Positions 1 through 8,745 of a stretch of DNA of 64,000 nt are shown here, one piece after another. A program made the position numbers and the translations under genes. Below the pieces are notes generated by a model. It made no database searches. It had not been told where the DNA came from and saw nothing but the letters and a program-made list of their open reading frames with translations. Every line of letters starts with the position of its first letter. Position 1 is the stretch's first letter. The stretch comes from Manganibacter manganicus. Its GTDB lineage: Bacteria; Pseudomonadota; Alphaproteobacteria; Rhizobiales; Rhizobiaceae. The stretch spans positions 124,001-188,000 of the forward strand of contig NZ_MDET01000045.1 in assembly GCF_002075885.1 (NCBI RefSeq). The letters are read 5' to 3'.

Positions 1-1562
1 ACGCGCGCGTGGAAAGCCTGATGACGCAGGGCGAGATTATCGCCGGCGCCATCGCCGCTTCCGCCACTGTCGAGACAGATTCGATCTCCATCGATCCGGA
101 GAAACTGCTCGAACTTCAGGCCGGCGAAAGTGTCGGCCCTAGCAGTGACCAACTCGACAATCTCGATTTTCCGATTAATCCCGAGCGCGTCGCCCCGGTA
201 TTGCGCCGATTGATTACCCCGACGCGCACGCGCGCACGCATTTACGACCGCGACACCAATCTGTTGCTCGATTCGCGCCACCTGTATTCGCGCGGCCAGA
301 TTCTGCGTTATGATCTGCCGCCGGTGGACGAAGAAGAGCCAAACCTGCTGGAACGGTTTGATCGCTATATTTTCTATTTGTTCCGAAATCGAGACTTGCC
401 GATCTATCACGAACAGCCCGGCGGCAGCGGGTCAGCCTATCCCGAAGTGATCCGGGCGCTGACCGGCAGCCCTTCGACGATCGTACGTATCAGCGAGCAG
501 GGCGAGCAGATCGTCTCCGTCGCAGTGCCGATCCAGCGCTTCCGTGCCGTGCTCGGCGTGCTGCTGCTTTCCACCGAAGGTGGCGACATCGACAAGATCG
601 TCACTGCCGAGCGCAAGGCGATCCTGCGCGTCTTCGGCGTGGCGGCGCTTGTGACGGCGCTTTTGTCTCTGCTGCTCGCCTCGACCATTGCCAATCCGTT
701 GCGCCGCCTCGCGGCCGCGGCTGTTCGGGTGCGCCGCGGCCTCAAGGATCGCGAGCAGATCCCCGACTTTTCCAATCGTCAGGACGAGATCGGCAATCTT
801 TCCATTGCCGTACGCGACATGACCAATGCGCTTTACGATCGCATCGAGGCGATCGAAAGTTTCGCCGCCGATGTCAGCCATGAGTTGAAGAATCCGCTGA
901 CCTCGCTGCGCAGCGCGGTTGAAACACTGCCTCTGGCAAAGAACGATGCTTCGCGCGCCAGATTGATGGAGGTGATCCAACATGACGTCAGGCGCCTTGA
1001 CCGGCTGATTACCGACATTTCGGATGCCTCACGGCTGGACGCCGAATTGGCGCGCGATGACGCCGGCCGGGTGGACCTGGCCAAATTCATTACCGATCTC
1101 GTCACCATTTCGCAGGAGGCTTCCCACCACAAGAAACGCGTCGAGATCGAATTCAAGGCAGCCAAGCTGCCACAGGGCGCGAAGGGTTACTTCGTGCAAG
1201 GACACGATCTGAGACTTGGCCAGGTCATTACCAACCTGATCGAAAATGCGCGCTCCTTCGTGCCGGAAGGGCATGGCAGGATCTCTGTATCGCTCACGCG
1301 ATCGGGCAAGTTCAACATCATCACCATCGATGATAACGGCCCAGGGATCAGGACGGACGCCATCGAGCGTATATTCGAGCGCTTCTATACCGACCGTCCC
1401 GCAAGCGAGGCATTCGGGCAGAATTCCGGTCTCGGCCTCTCTATCAGTCGCCAGATCGTCGAAGCACATGGCGGCACCCTGACAGCGGAAAACATTCCTG
1501 GCACCAAGCCCGGCGAGATCAAGGGCGCACGGTTTACCATGACGCTGCCGGCGGAAAGCTAG
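1..1562 (+). CDS. chvG: Two-component sensor histidine kinase ChvG (5' truncated by window edge)
   Basis: This is the membrane sensor kinase of the ChvG/ChvI (ExoS/ChvI) acid and envelope-stress system of rhizobia. The open frame runs in from before base 1 (codons Ala-Arg-Val precede the GTG at 9), so the start and first membrane segment are missing. About 518 of roughly 590 residues are visible. They comprise a periplasmic sensor part, a membrane helix near residues 205-225 (ALVTALLSLLLASTIA), a HAMP linker, the H-box with DVSHELKNPL, the N-box NLIENA, the G1 box DDNGPGI and the G2 box GLGLSISRQI. The phospho-acceptor His and the ATP-binding boxes are intact, so an active kinase is expected. 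The PTS genes hprK, manX and ptsH follow directly, the usual rhizobial order. The partner chvI should lie just upstream, outside the window. Confidence 0.93.
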   Translation, partial: ARVESLMTQGEIIAGAIAASATVETDSISIDPEKLLELQAGESVGPSSDQLDNLDFPINPERVAPVLRRLITPTRTRARIYDRDTNLLLDSRHLYSRGQILRYDLPPVDEEEPNLLERFDRYIFYLFRNRDLPIYHEQPGGSGSAYPEVIRALTGSPSTIVRISEQGEQIVSVAVPIQRFRAVLGVLLLSTEGGDIDKIVTAERKAILRVFGVAALVTALLSLLLASTIANPLRRLAAAAVRVRRGLKDREQIPDFSNRQDEIGNLSIAVRDMTNALYDRIEAIESFAADVSHELKNPLTSLRSAVETLPLAKNDASRARLMEVIQHDVRRLDRLITDISDASRLDAELARDDAGRVDLAKFITDLVTISQEASHHKKRVEIEFKAAKLPQGAKGYFVQGHDLRLGQVITNLIENARSFVPEGHGRISVSLTRSGKFNIITIDDNGPGIRTDAIERIFERFYTDRPASEAFGQNSGLGLSISRQIVEAHGGTLTAENIPGTKPGEIKGARFTMTLPAES

Positions 1563-1568
1563 GTTGTA

Positions 1569-2015
1569 GTGACGAATCTTCACGGCACCGCAATTATCAT
1601 CGGCGAACGCGGCCTGCTGATTACCGGCCCTTCCGGTTCCGGCAAGACGACGCTGGCACTGGCGCTTATCGAGCAATTTGCTGGCCGGGGCCTGCTTTGC
1701 CGGCTGATCGGTGATGACCAGCTTCTGACCGCGAACCATAGCGGCCGTCTGGTCTGTACGGTGCCGGAAACCCTCGCCGGGCTGGTCGAGGTGCCGGGTA
1801 TCGGCCCGCAGTCGCTTGCATACGAACCGGCAGCGGTGATCGACCTGCTTGTGCGGCTGGTGCCGGCTTCCGTCATGGCACGCTTTCAGGAGCCCGGCAT
1901 GGAGATGGTCGCAGGCTGCCGAATATCGCAGCTCGATCTGGCTGCGCGCAATGTCACCGCGGCTGTTCCAGCAATCGCCGCCCGCCTTGCTCTGGATCAT
2001 TTTGGAATAGAATAG
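1569..2015 (+). CDS. hprK: HPr kinase/phosphorylase, short alphaproteobacterial form
   Basis: The 148-residue protein begins at a GTG six bases after the chvG stop and carries a clear P-loop, GPSGSGKTT, near residues 19-27. It corresponds to the C-terminal kinase domain only; the N-terminal domain of Firmicute HprK is absent, as is normal in alphaproteobacteria. The family phosphorylates or dephosphorylates a serine of HPr and so couples the nitrogen-type PTS to metabolism. Its position between chvG and the manX-ptsH pair, which encodes its substrate HPr, supports the call. The close spacing to chvG suggests co-transcription with the sensor kinase gene. Confidence 0.92.
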   Translation: MTNLHGTAIIIGERGLLITGPSGSGKTTLALALIEQFAGRGLLCRLIGDDQLLTANHSGRLVCTVPETLAGLVEVPGIGPQSLAYEPAAVIDLLVRLVPASVMARFQEPGMEMVAGCRISQLDLAARNVTAAVPAIAARLALDHFGIE

Positions 2016-2194
2016 CCGGCATATGGCGTGCCGCGACCGTCTCGTTTTTGCTGCAATGCGTCAAAATGGCCCGGCTTTGACTAAATTGGGGCTTGTCAAC
2101 GGGTTTTGGCTCGACAAGATAGCGCTCCCGCCGTCCGCATGGCCGGCGGGAAGAAAATGTGCCTGCAACAGGCCATGACGGGAGCCGCCGAAGA

Positions 2195-2596
2195 ATGATT
2201 GGACTCGTGCTCGTGACGCACGGTCAACTGGCCAGTGAGTTCCGCCTTGCGGTGGAACATGTGGTGGGGCCGCAAGAAAATTTCGCCACTGTCGCCATCG
2301 GCGCCGATGACGATATGGAGCAACGCCGGCGCGACATTGTCGATGCCGTTGCCCGCGTCGATACCGGAACCGGCGTCATCGTGCTGACCGACATGTTCGG
2401 CGGCACGCCCTCCAATCTCGCGATATCGGTGATGGAGCCCGGCCGCGTCGAAGTCATTGCCGGCATGAACCTGCCGATGCTGATCAAGCTTTCCGGCGTG
2501 CGCAAGGCCGACAACATGACGAACGCGCTCGACGAGGCGCAAGCGGCAGGGCGTAAGTACATCAATGTCGCGAGCCAATTGCTGAGCAGCAAATGA
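2195..2596 (+). CDS. manX: PTS system EIIA component, mannose family
   Basis: This is a 133-residue cytosolic EIIA domain of the mannose/fructose family. The N-terminus reads MIGLVLVTHG; His9 matches the phosphorylated histidine of the family. The motif TDMFGGTPSN is also typical. An in-frame GTG at 2159 would add 12 residues with no family resemblance, so the ATG at 2195 was chosen; it has a GAAGA-type ribosome site just upstream. The gene overlaps ptsH by four bases (ATGA). No sugar permease (EIIB/C/D) is present, as in other rhizobia, so the phosphoryl chain EI(Ntr)-HPr-EIIA probably serves regulation rather than sugar import. The 179 bases before it hold no other gene I can support. Confidence 0.92.
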   Translation: MIGLVLVTHGQLASEFRLAVEHVVGPQENFATVAIGADDDMEQRRRDIVDAVARVDTGTGVIVLTDMFGGTPSNLAISVMEPGRVEVIAGMNLPMLIKLSGVRKADNMTNALDEAQAAGRKYINVASQLLSSK

Positions 2597-2889
2597 GCAT
2601 CGAGCCGACCGAAAGCGAAACCATCGTCCGCGACTTCCAGATCGTCAATCAACGCGGGCTGCATGCCCGTGCCTCGGCCAAGTTCGTTCAGGTGGCGAGC
2701 GGCTTCGAAGCTACGGTCGATGTCGAAAAGGATGGGGTCAGGGTTGGCGGCACCTCGATCATGGGGCTGATGATGCTGGCGGCAAGCCCCGGCTGCTCGA
2801 TCCGGGTGATTGCCAGCGGACGCCAGGCGGCGGACGCCATCGCCGCGCTCGACAGCCTGATCGCCTCGCGTTTCGGCGAGGAAATCTAA
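2593..2889 (+). CDS. ptsH: Phosphocarrier protein HPr (NPr-like)
   Basis: This 98-residue HPr-type phosphocarrier has the histidine site in RGLHARASAKF (His24 here, equivalent to His15 of model HPr). It also has the regulatory serine region GGTSIMGLMML (Ser55, equivalent to Ser46), the target of HprK encoded two genes upstream. Its N-terminal extension of about nine residues relative to enteric HPr is common in rhizobia. Translation is probably coupled to manX through the four-base overlap. Together with hprK and manX it forms the core of the regulatory PTS. The enzyme I gene (ptsP) is not in the window. Confidence 0.93.
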   Translation: MSIEPTESETIVRDFQIVNQRGLHARASAKFVQVASGFEATVDVEKDGVRVGGTSIMGLMMLAASPGCSIRVIASGRQAADAIAALDSLIASRFGEEI

Positions 2890-3053
2890 GCCTGTCGCGG
2901 CTTTGCAACTATCGATCCGCATATGTACGGATAATGATTTCTTTATGTCCCATTGTCGTTAAGCGCGTGATCTGATAGGCAAATCGCCAATCAAAGCGCC
3001 ATGAACCAGCCAATGGCATCGGCGCACCAAGACAAATCATACCGGAGCATGCC

Positions 3054-4454
3054 ATGACCGACAGCAAGGACTTTCTGGTCGCCGATATTTCGCTCGCCGA
3101 ATGGGGACGCAAGGAAATCGAAATCGCCGAGACGGAAATGCCGGGCCTGATCGCCTGTCGCGAAGAATTCGCCAAGGCGCAGCCGCTCAAAGGCGCGCGC
3201 ATTTCCGGCTCGCTGCACATGACCATCCAGACGGCAGTGCTGATCGAGACGCTGAAGGCGCTCGGCGCGGATTTGCGCTGGGCCTCATGCAATATCTTCT
3301 CCACCCAGGACCAGGCAGCGGCGGCCATTGCCGCAACCGGCACACCGGTCTTCGCCGTCAAGGGCGAGACGCTGGAGGAATACTGGACCTATACCGACCG
3401 GATCTTCCAGTGGCCGGATGGCGGCTTCTCCAACATGATCCTCGACGATGGCGGCGATGCCACCATGTATATCCTGCTTGGCGCCCGCGCCGAAGCCGGC
3501 GAGGACGTTCTTTCCAAGCCGGGCAGCGAGGAGGAAGAAGTCCTGTTCGCCCAGATCAAGAAGCGCATGAAGGCAACGCCGGGCTTCTTCACCAAACAGC
3601 GCGAGGCGATCCGCGGCGTCACCGAGGAGACGACCACCGGCGTCAACCGCCTGTACCAACTCCAGAAGCAGGGCTTGCTGCCCTTCCCGGCGATCAACGT
3701 CAACGACTCAGTCACCAAATCGAAGTTCGACAACAAATATGGCTGCAAGGAATCGCTGGTCGACGGCATCCGCCGCGGCACCGACGTGATGATGGCCGGC
3801 AAGGTCGCGGTGGTCTGCGGCTATGGCGATGTCGGCAAGGGTTCGGCCGCCTCGCTCAGCGGCGCCGGCGCCCGCGTCAAGGTCACTGAAGTCGATCCGA
3901 TCTGTGCGCTGCAAGCAGCCATGGACGGCTTCGAGGTGGTGACGCTGGAAGACGCGGCACCGACAGCCGACATCGTCATCACCACCACCGGCAACAAGGA
4001 TGTCATCACGCTCGACCATATGCGGGCGATGAAGGACATGGTGATTGTCGGCAATATCGGCCACTTCGACAACGAGATTCAGGTCGCGGCATTGCGCAAT
4101 CTGAAATGGACCAACGTCAAGCCGCAGGTGGACATGATTTCCTTCCCCGATGGCAAGCGCATGATCCTGCTGTCGGAAGGCCGCCTGCTCAATCTCGGCA
4201 ACGCCACCGGCCACCCGAGCTTCGTCATGTCGGCGTCCTTCACCAACCAGACGCTGGCGCAGATCGAACTCTTCACGAAGCCCGGTCAGTACAAGAACCA
4301 GGTTTATGTTCTGCCCAAGCACCTCGATGAAAAAGTGGCGCGGCTGCATCTCGCCAAGCTCGGCGCCAACCTCACGACGCTCAGCGACGAGCAGGCCGCC
4401 TATATTGGCGTGACGCCAAAGGGGCCGTTCAAACCGGAGCACTACCGCTATTAA
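3054..4454 (+). CDS. ahcY: Adenosylhomocysteinase (SAH hydrolase)
   Basis: The 466-residue enzyme reversibly cleaves S-adenosylhomocysteine to adenosine and homocysteine in the cytosol, removing the product inhibitor of methyltransferases. The NAD-binding motif GYGDVGKGSA lies near residues 258-267. Substrate-site segments such as SGSLHMTIQTAVL and the C-terminal KPEHYRY are diagnostic, and the length matches bacterial AhcY. The start ATG follows a CCGGAG ribosome site. The gene commonly follows the hprK-manX-ptsH block in rhizobia. The 164-base leader (2890-3053) holds only a short inverted repeat (ATCCG/CGGAT, 2915-2932) and no riboswitch I can recognise. A hairpin terminator follows at 4484. 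Confidence 0.97.
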   Translation: MTDSKDFLVADISLAEWGRKEIEIAETEMPGLIACREEFAKAQPLKGARISGSLHMTIQTAVLIETLKALGADLRWASCNIFSTQDQAAAAIAATGTPVFAVKGETLEEYWTYTDRIFQWPDGGFSNMILDDGGDATMYILLGARAEAGEDVLSKPGSEEEEVLFAQIKKRMKATPGFFTKQREAIRGVTEETTTGVNRLYQLQKQGLLPFPAINVNDSVTKSKFDNKYGCKESLVDGIRRGTDVMMAGKVAVVCGYGDVGKGSAASLSGAGARVKVTEVDPICALQAAMDGFEVVTLEDAAPTADIVITTTGNKDVITLDHMRAMKDMVIVGNIGHFDNEIQVAALRNLKWTNVKPQVDMISFPDGKRMILLSEGRLLNLGNATGHPSFVMSASFTNQTLAQIELFTKPGQYKNQVYVLPKHLDEKVARLHLAKLGANLTTLSDEQAAYIGVTPKGPFKPEHYRY

Positions 4455-4483
4455 CCATAGCGAAATTAATCACAACATATAGT

Positions 4484-4520
4484 GGCTGGGCGATTGACAT
4501 TTCGCCCGGCCTTTATTTTT
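4484..4520 (+). terminator. Rho-independent terminator after ahcY
   Basis: A ten-base-pair stem (GGCTGGGCGA at 4484-4493 with TCGCCCGGCC at 4502-4511, one G-T pair) has an eight-base loop and is followed by TTTATTTTT. It lies 30 bases after the ahcY stop and separates ahcY from the divL operon. Confidence 0.8.
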
Positions 4521-4542
4521 GCGCGGCACATGCCTTCACGGC

Positions 4543-4606
4543 GATTCGCCAAGGGGTTATTGTCGAATGATTCGCGGCGTATCCGGCAGGTCGGGGCAAT
4601 GGATTC
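4543..4606 (+). promoter_or_regulatory. Cluster of three GANTC (CcrM methylation) sites upstream of divL
   Basis: GATTC occurs at 4543-4547, 4569-4573 and 4602-4606, all within the 113 bases between the ahcY terminator and the divL start. GANTC is the target of the cell-cycle methyltransferase CcrM, and GcrA-dependent promoters in alphaproteobacteria carry such sites. Cell-cycle control of divL is therefore an inference from position and density. Confidence 0.5.
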
Positions 4607-4633
4607 GCCGAGGCGGTCTTGTTTTAGGTCGTA

Positions 4634-7222
4634 GTGACGAAATCGGGCGGCGGAGAGGTTCAAGACATGCCGGGGGACAACCCGCTTCACGCGGGAGAGG
4701 CCGTTTCCGGCGGCCAGGACGATTCCAGTATGAAAAGCGGCGCGATTGCGACCGCACGCCGGCTACTGCGCCACTGGCGCATGGGTTGGCTAGCCGGATC
4801 CACATTCGCCTTGCCTTTGTTGGCAGGAACCGCGCAGGCGCAGGAAATAGCCCCGCGCGCTGGGTTCTCGGTCAGCACGGTGGATGTCATCCAGCTTGCC
4901 GTTACCGTCGGCATTATGAGCGCCGCGCTGGTGTCTGCGATCGTGCTGATCCGTGAGCGGCAGCGCACGGCTGCCGAGAATGTCGAATTGCGCACGCGCA
5001 TCGCCGATGCCAATGCGGCCCTGCAACGTTCGGAAGCCTTGCTCAATCTGCGTGACCAGCGCATCGTGATCTGGCCGTCCGAAAACCGCAAGGCCGAACT
5101 GGTCGGCGCGCTGCCGCTGGAAAGCGGCGCGCCGGACGAGCGCTCCGCCTTCCTGGCCTTCGGACGCTGGCTTATGCCGCGCTCGGCGGCGGCACTGGAG
5201 CACGCCATCGCCGCGTTGCGCGAAAAGGGCACGGGTTTTGATCTCGTCGCGGAATCGCAGGCCGGCGCGCCGCTCGAAATCCAGGGCCGCAAGAGCGCGA
5301 CGCATGCACTGGTACGGTTTTCCTCGCTGTCCGAAACAAAACGCGGCGAAGCGCGGCTCAGGCTCGAAAACCAGCGGCTGGCCGCCGATCATGACACGCT
5401 GTTCGGCCTGCTCGACGCCTTGAAAATGCCGCTGTGGCTGCGCGCTGCGGACGGCCGCCTCAAATGGGCCAACCGCGCCTATGCCGAAGCTGTCGAGGCC
5501 ACGGATGCCGAGGCGGCGGTTAGCGATGGCAAGGAGTTTCTCGGAGGTCAGTCACGCCAGACGATTACCGAACGACATCGGACAAACCCAGTCTTCGAGG
5601 AGACGCTCTCCACCGTGGTCAACGGCGACCGGCAGATGTTTTCCGTTACCGACTTCGCCGGGCCGGCAGGATCGGCGGGGATCGCCTGCGACGTCAGCGC
5701 CGCGGAAACGATTCGCGAGGAATATCAGCGCATGGTGCGCAGCCATGCCGACACGCTCGACCAGCTCAACACGGCGGTGGCGATCTTCGACGAACGGCAG
5801 AAGCTGCGCTTCTTCAACCAGGCCTTCCAGAAGCTGTGGGGCCTCGATGGCGGCTTCCTGCACAGCGCGCCCGACAATGCGCTGCTGCTCGACCGATTGC
5901 GCAGCGAGGGCAAGATCGCCGAGCAGCCCGAATGGCGCCGCTGGAAAGACGGCCTGCTTGCCGCTTACCGCGCGGTGGAACCGCAAGAACACTGGTGGCA
6001 CCTGCCGGACGGCAAGACCATCCGCGTCGTTGCCAATCCGCAGCCCAGAGGCGACGTGACCTGGGTGTTCGAGAATCTGACCGAGAAGATCAATCTTGAA
6101 AGCCGCTACCAGACGGCGGTGCGGGTGCAGGGCGAGACGCTCGACAATCTCGTCGAGGGCGTGGCGGTTTTCGGACCAGATGGGCGATTGCGCCTCTCCA
6201 ACCCGGCCCTTGCCAAATTGTGGGATCTGGAGCCCGAGGCCGTGCAGCCTACAGTGCATGTGTCGGTCATCCGCGATATTTGCGATCAGCGCGCCAAGGA
6301 CAGCCCATGGGTCAACTTTGTCGCGGCCGTGACCGGGTTTGACGAAGAACGCCGCGACCGGCATGGCCAGTGCGAACTCGTCAACGGCACGGTGCTGCGC
6401 CATGCCGTCATCCACCTGCCCAACGGACAGACGATGATCACATTCGTGGACGTCACCGACAGCGTCAATGTCGAACGTGCGCTGAAAGAGAAGAACGAGG
6501 CGCTGCTGAAATCAGATCAGTTGAAGAACGATTTCGTCCAGCACGTTTCCTATGAATTGCGCTCGCCGCTCACCAACATCATCGGCTTCACCGAATTGCT
6601 GGCGCTGCCGGCCACTGGCCTGCTGACGCCGAAACAGCGCGAATATGTCGGCCATATCGGCTCGTCTTCGGCGGTGCTGCTCACCGTCGTCAACGACATA
6701 CTCGATCTTGCCACCGTCGATGCCGGCATCATGCAGCTCGACATTTCCGAGGTCCGCATCGCAGCCACAATCGACGCGGCGGCCGAGCTTGTAGCCGAGC
6801 GGCTGGACGAGCACGCCATCAAGCTCAAGATCGAAGCCGAGGGCGCGCCGGAAAGCCTCCATGGCGACGAGACGCGCATCAAACAGGTCCTCTACAACCT
6901 GCTCAGCAATGCCGCCAATTACGCACCCGAAGGCAGCACCGTGACGCTGACCTGCCGCCAGCAGGCCGAAGGCGTGGAATTTGCCGTTCATGACGACGGG
7001 CCGGGCATGGCGCAGGACGTGCTGGACTCGGTGTTCAGCCGCTTCGAATCGCGGATCAATGGCGGGCGGCGACGCGGCGCCGGACTGGGTCTCTCCATCG
7101 TCAAGAGCTTCGTCGAACTGCATGGCGGCAGCGTCGCCATCGAAACGGGCGCGGGGCGCGGCACGACCGTGATCTGTACCTTCCCAGCTTCGCCCGCGAC
7201 AGTGCGCGCAGCGGCAGAGTAA
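4634..7222 (+). CDS. divL: DivL-like PAS-domain pseudo-histidine kinase with Tyr at the phospho-acceptor site
   Basis: The 862-residue protein has two hydrophobic segments near residues 53-70 and 80-105, a coiled stretch near 110-140 and several PAS-like repeats between about 245 and 610. The DHp helix reads QHVSYELRSPLTN: the usual His of the H-box is Tyr (residue 640 counted from the GTG; codon TAT at 6551). A complete HATPase domain follows (NLLSNAANYAPEG, DDGPGMA, GAGLGLSIVKSF). The His-to-Tyr change plus PAS repeats is the hallmark of DivL, which tunes CckA-CtrA signalling and is controlled by DivK. The gene starts the run divL-tsaE/amgK-murU-addB-addA. An ATG at 4667 with AGAGG eight bases upstream is an equally good start. 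Cell-cycle function is inferred from family. Confidence 0.87.
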   Translation: MTKSGGGEVQDMPGDNPLHAGEAVSGGQDDSSMKSGAIATARRLLRHWRMGWLAGSTFALPLLAGTAQAQEIAPRAGFSVSTVDVIQLAVTVGIMSAALVSAIVLIRERQRTAAENVELRTRIADANAALQRSEALLNLRDQRIVIWPSENRKAELVGALPLESGAPDERSAFLAFGRWLMPRSAAALEHAIAALREKGTGFDLVAESQAGAPLEIQGRKSATHALVRFSSLSETKRGEARLRLENQRLAADHDTLFGLLDALKMPLWLRAADGRLKWANRAYAEAVEATDAEAAVSDGKEFLGGQSRQTITERHRTNPVFEETLSTVVNGDRQMFSVTDFAGPAGSAGIACDVSAAETIREEYQRMVRSHADTLDQLNTAVAIFDERQKLRFFNQAFQKLWGLDGGFLHSAPDNALLLDRLRSEGKIAEQPEWRRWKDGLLAAYRAVEPQEHWWHLPDGKTIRVVANPQPRGDVTWVFENLTEKINLESRYQTAVRVQGETLDNLVEGVAVFGPDGRLRLSNPALAKLWDLEPEAVQPTVHVSVIRDICDQRAKDSPWVNFVAAVTGFDEERRDRHGQCELVNGTVLRHAVIHLPNGQTMITFVDVTDSVNVERALKEKNEALLKSDQLKNDFVQHVSYELRSPLTNIIGFTELLALPATGLLTPKQREYVGHIGSSSAVLLTVVNDILDLATVDAGIMQLDISEVRIAATIDAAAELVAERLDEHAIKLKIEAEGAPESLHGDETRIKQVLYNLLSNAANYAPEGSTVTLTCRQQAEGVEFAVHDDGPGMAQDVLDSVFSRFESRINGGRRRGAGLGLSIVKSFVELHGGSVAIETGAGRGTTVICTFPASPATVRAAAE

Positions 7223-7230
7223 AGGCAGGC

Positions 7231-8745
7231 ATGGAGGACGGTTTGCTGCCGGCGCTTTTCCTGGCCGACGAGGCCGCCACCGCCCGGCTCGGCGAAGACA
7301 TCGCCATGGCGCTGAAACCGGGAGACGCGATTGCGCTCAAGGGCGACCTCGGTGCCGGAAAATCGACGCTGGCGCGCGCGCTGATTCGGGCGCTGGCGGA
7401 CGATGCGGCGCTCGAAGTGCCGAGCCCTACCTTCACGCTGCTGCAAAGCTATGCGGCGCGCTTTCCCGTCCATCATTTCGACCTCTACCGGCTCGGCTCG
7501 CCGCACGAACTGGACGAACTGGGCTTCGAGGAGATACTCGGCGATGGCGCGGCGCTGATCGAATGGCCGGAACAGGCCGGCAACAGGCTGCCTGCTGAAA
7601 CGGTCCAGATCGAACTCACCCACGAGGGCGAACGGCGCTCAGCTCAGATTTCCGGCAACGGCCCGCTTTTGGAGCGTATCGCCCGCTCGCTTGCGATGCG
7701 CGCCTTTCTCGGAGACGCCGGCTGGGGCGATGCCGTGCGCCGCGCCTTCGCCGGCGACGCCTCGGCGCGCGGCTATGAAATCGTGACGCGCGCGAGTGAA
7801 GTGCCGCGCGTCTTGATGAATTCGCCACCGCTGGTGATGGGGCCGCCGGTGCGCGACGGCAGGCCCTATGCCGAGATCGCCCATACGGCGAAAACGGTCG
7901 CGGCGTTCGTGGCCATCGACCGGGCGCTTTCAGACGGCGGCGTCACTGTGCCGCAAATCCATGCGCAAGACCTCGACCACGGCTTCGTGCTGATGCAGCA
8001 TCTGGGCAGCGAAGGCTTTCTCGACACCGAAGGAAAGCCGATAAAGGCGCGTTACGAAGCAGCGGCGCTCCTGCTGGCCATGATGCACGGACAGGAATGG
8101 GCATGTCGTCTGGAGGCTGCGCCGGGCATCCTCCACACCGTTCCGCCCTTCGACCGCGACGCGATGATGATCGAGGCCGATCTGCTGGTCGATTGGTATG
8201 TGCCGGCCATCACCGGCGCGCTGGCAGTCGAACAGATCCGCGCCGATTATCGCCGCCACTGGAACGCGCTGCTCGACCGGCTGGAAGGCCGTGAAACCAC
8301 CTTGATGCTGCGCGATTTCCATTCGCCCAACATTGTGTGGCGCGCTGAGCGCAAAGGTCATGACCGGCTCGGCATTCTCGACTTTCAGGATGCGCTGGTC
8401 GGCCCGCCGGCCTATGATGTCGCCTCGCTGGCCATGGACGCGCGCGTCAGCGTGCCGCCGAAAATCGAGAGGGCGACCTACGACGCCTATATCGCGGCGC
8501 GCAATGCGGCGGGCGACTTCGATACCGGCGCCTTCGCCGAGGCCTATGCAATCATGGCAGCCCAACGCAACTCCAAAATTCTCGGCATTTTCGTGCGGCT
8601 CGACCGGCGCGACGGCAAGCCCGCCTATCTGAAGCATCTGCCGCGTATTCGCGACTATCTGAGACGGGCGCTGGCGCATCCGGCGCTGACAGAATTGCGC
8701 ACCTTCTACGAGGAGCAGGGCTTTCTTGAGGAGCGCCCGCTATGA
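7231..8745 (+). CDS. tsaE: Fused TsaE / AmgK-type sugar kinase
   Basis: Two proteins are joined in 504 residues. Residues 1 to about 150 are TsaE, the ATPase subunit of the tRNA t6A37 threonylcarbamoyl complex, with the P-loop GDLGAGKST at 38-46 and the downstream EWPEQ motif. Residues from about 150 to 504 are an aminoglycoside-phosphotransferase-fold kinase with the catalytic loop LRDFHSPN (Asp362, His364, Asn367) and LGILDFQDA. The kinase half resembles AmgK, which phosphorylates MurNAc/GlcNAc at the anomeric position in cell-wall recycling. The next gene, overlapping by four bases, is the matching nucleotidyltransferase MurU, which supports that role. The fusion is known in alphaproteobacteria. 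The start is an ATG nine bases after the divL stop. Confidence 0.92.
   Translation: MEDGLLPALFLADEAATARLGEDIAMALKPGDAIALKGDLGAGKSTLARALIRALADDAALEVPSPTFTLLQSYAARFPVHHFDLYRLGSPHELDELGFEEILGDGAALIEWPEQAGNRLPAETVQIELTHEGERRSAQISGNGPLLERIARSLAMRAFLGDAGWGDAVRRAFAGDASARGYEIVTRASEVPRVLMNSPPLVMGPPVRDGRPYAEIAHTAKTVAAFVAIDRALSDGGVTVPQIHAQDLDHGFVLMQHLGSEGFLDTEGKPIKARYEAAALLLAMMHGQEWACRLEAAPGILHTVPPFDRDAMMIEADLLVDWYVPAITGALAVEQIRADYRRHWNALLDRLEGRETTLMLRDFHSPNIVWRAERKGHDRLGILDFQDALVGPPAYDVASLAMDARVSVPPKIERATYDAYIAARNAAGDFDTGAFAEAYAIMAAQRNSKILGIFVRLDRRDGKPAYLKHLPRIRDYLRRALAHPALTELRTFYEEQGFLEERPL

Noticed and set aside
2890..3053. A SAH or SAM riboswitch before ahcY
   Set aside because: No conserved pseudoknot or helix arrangement could be traced by eye in the 164-base leader; only a short inverted repeat is seen.
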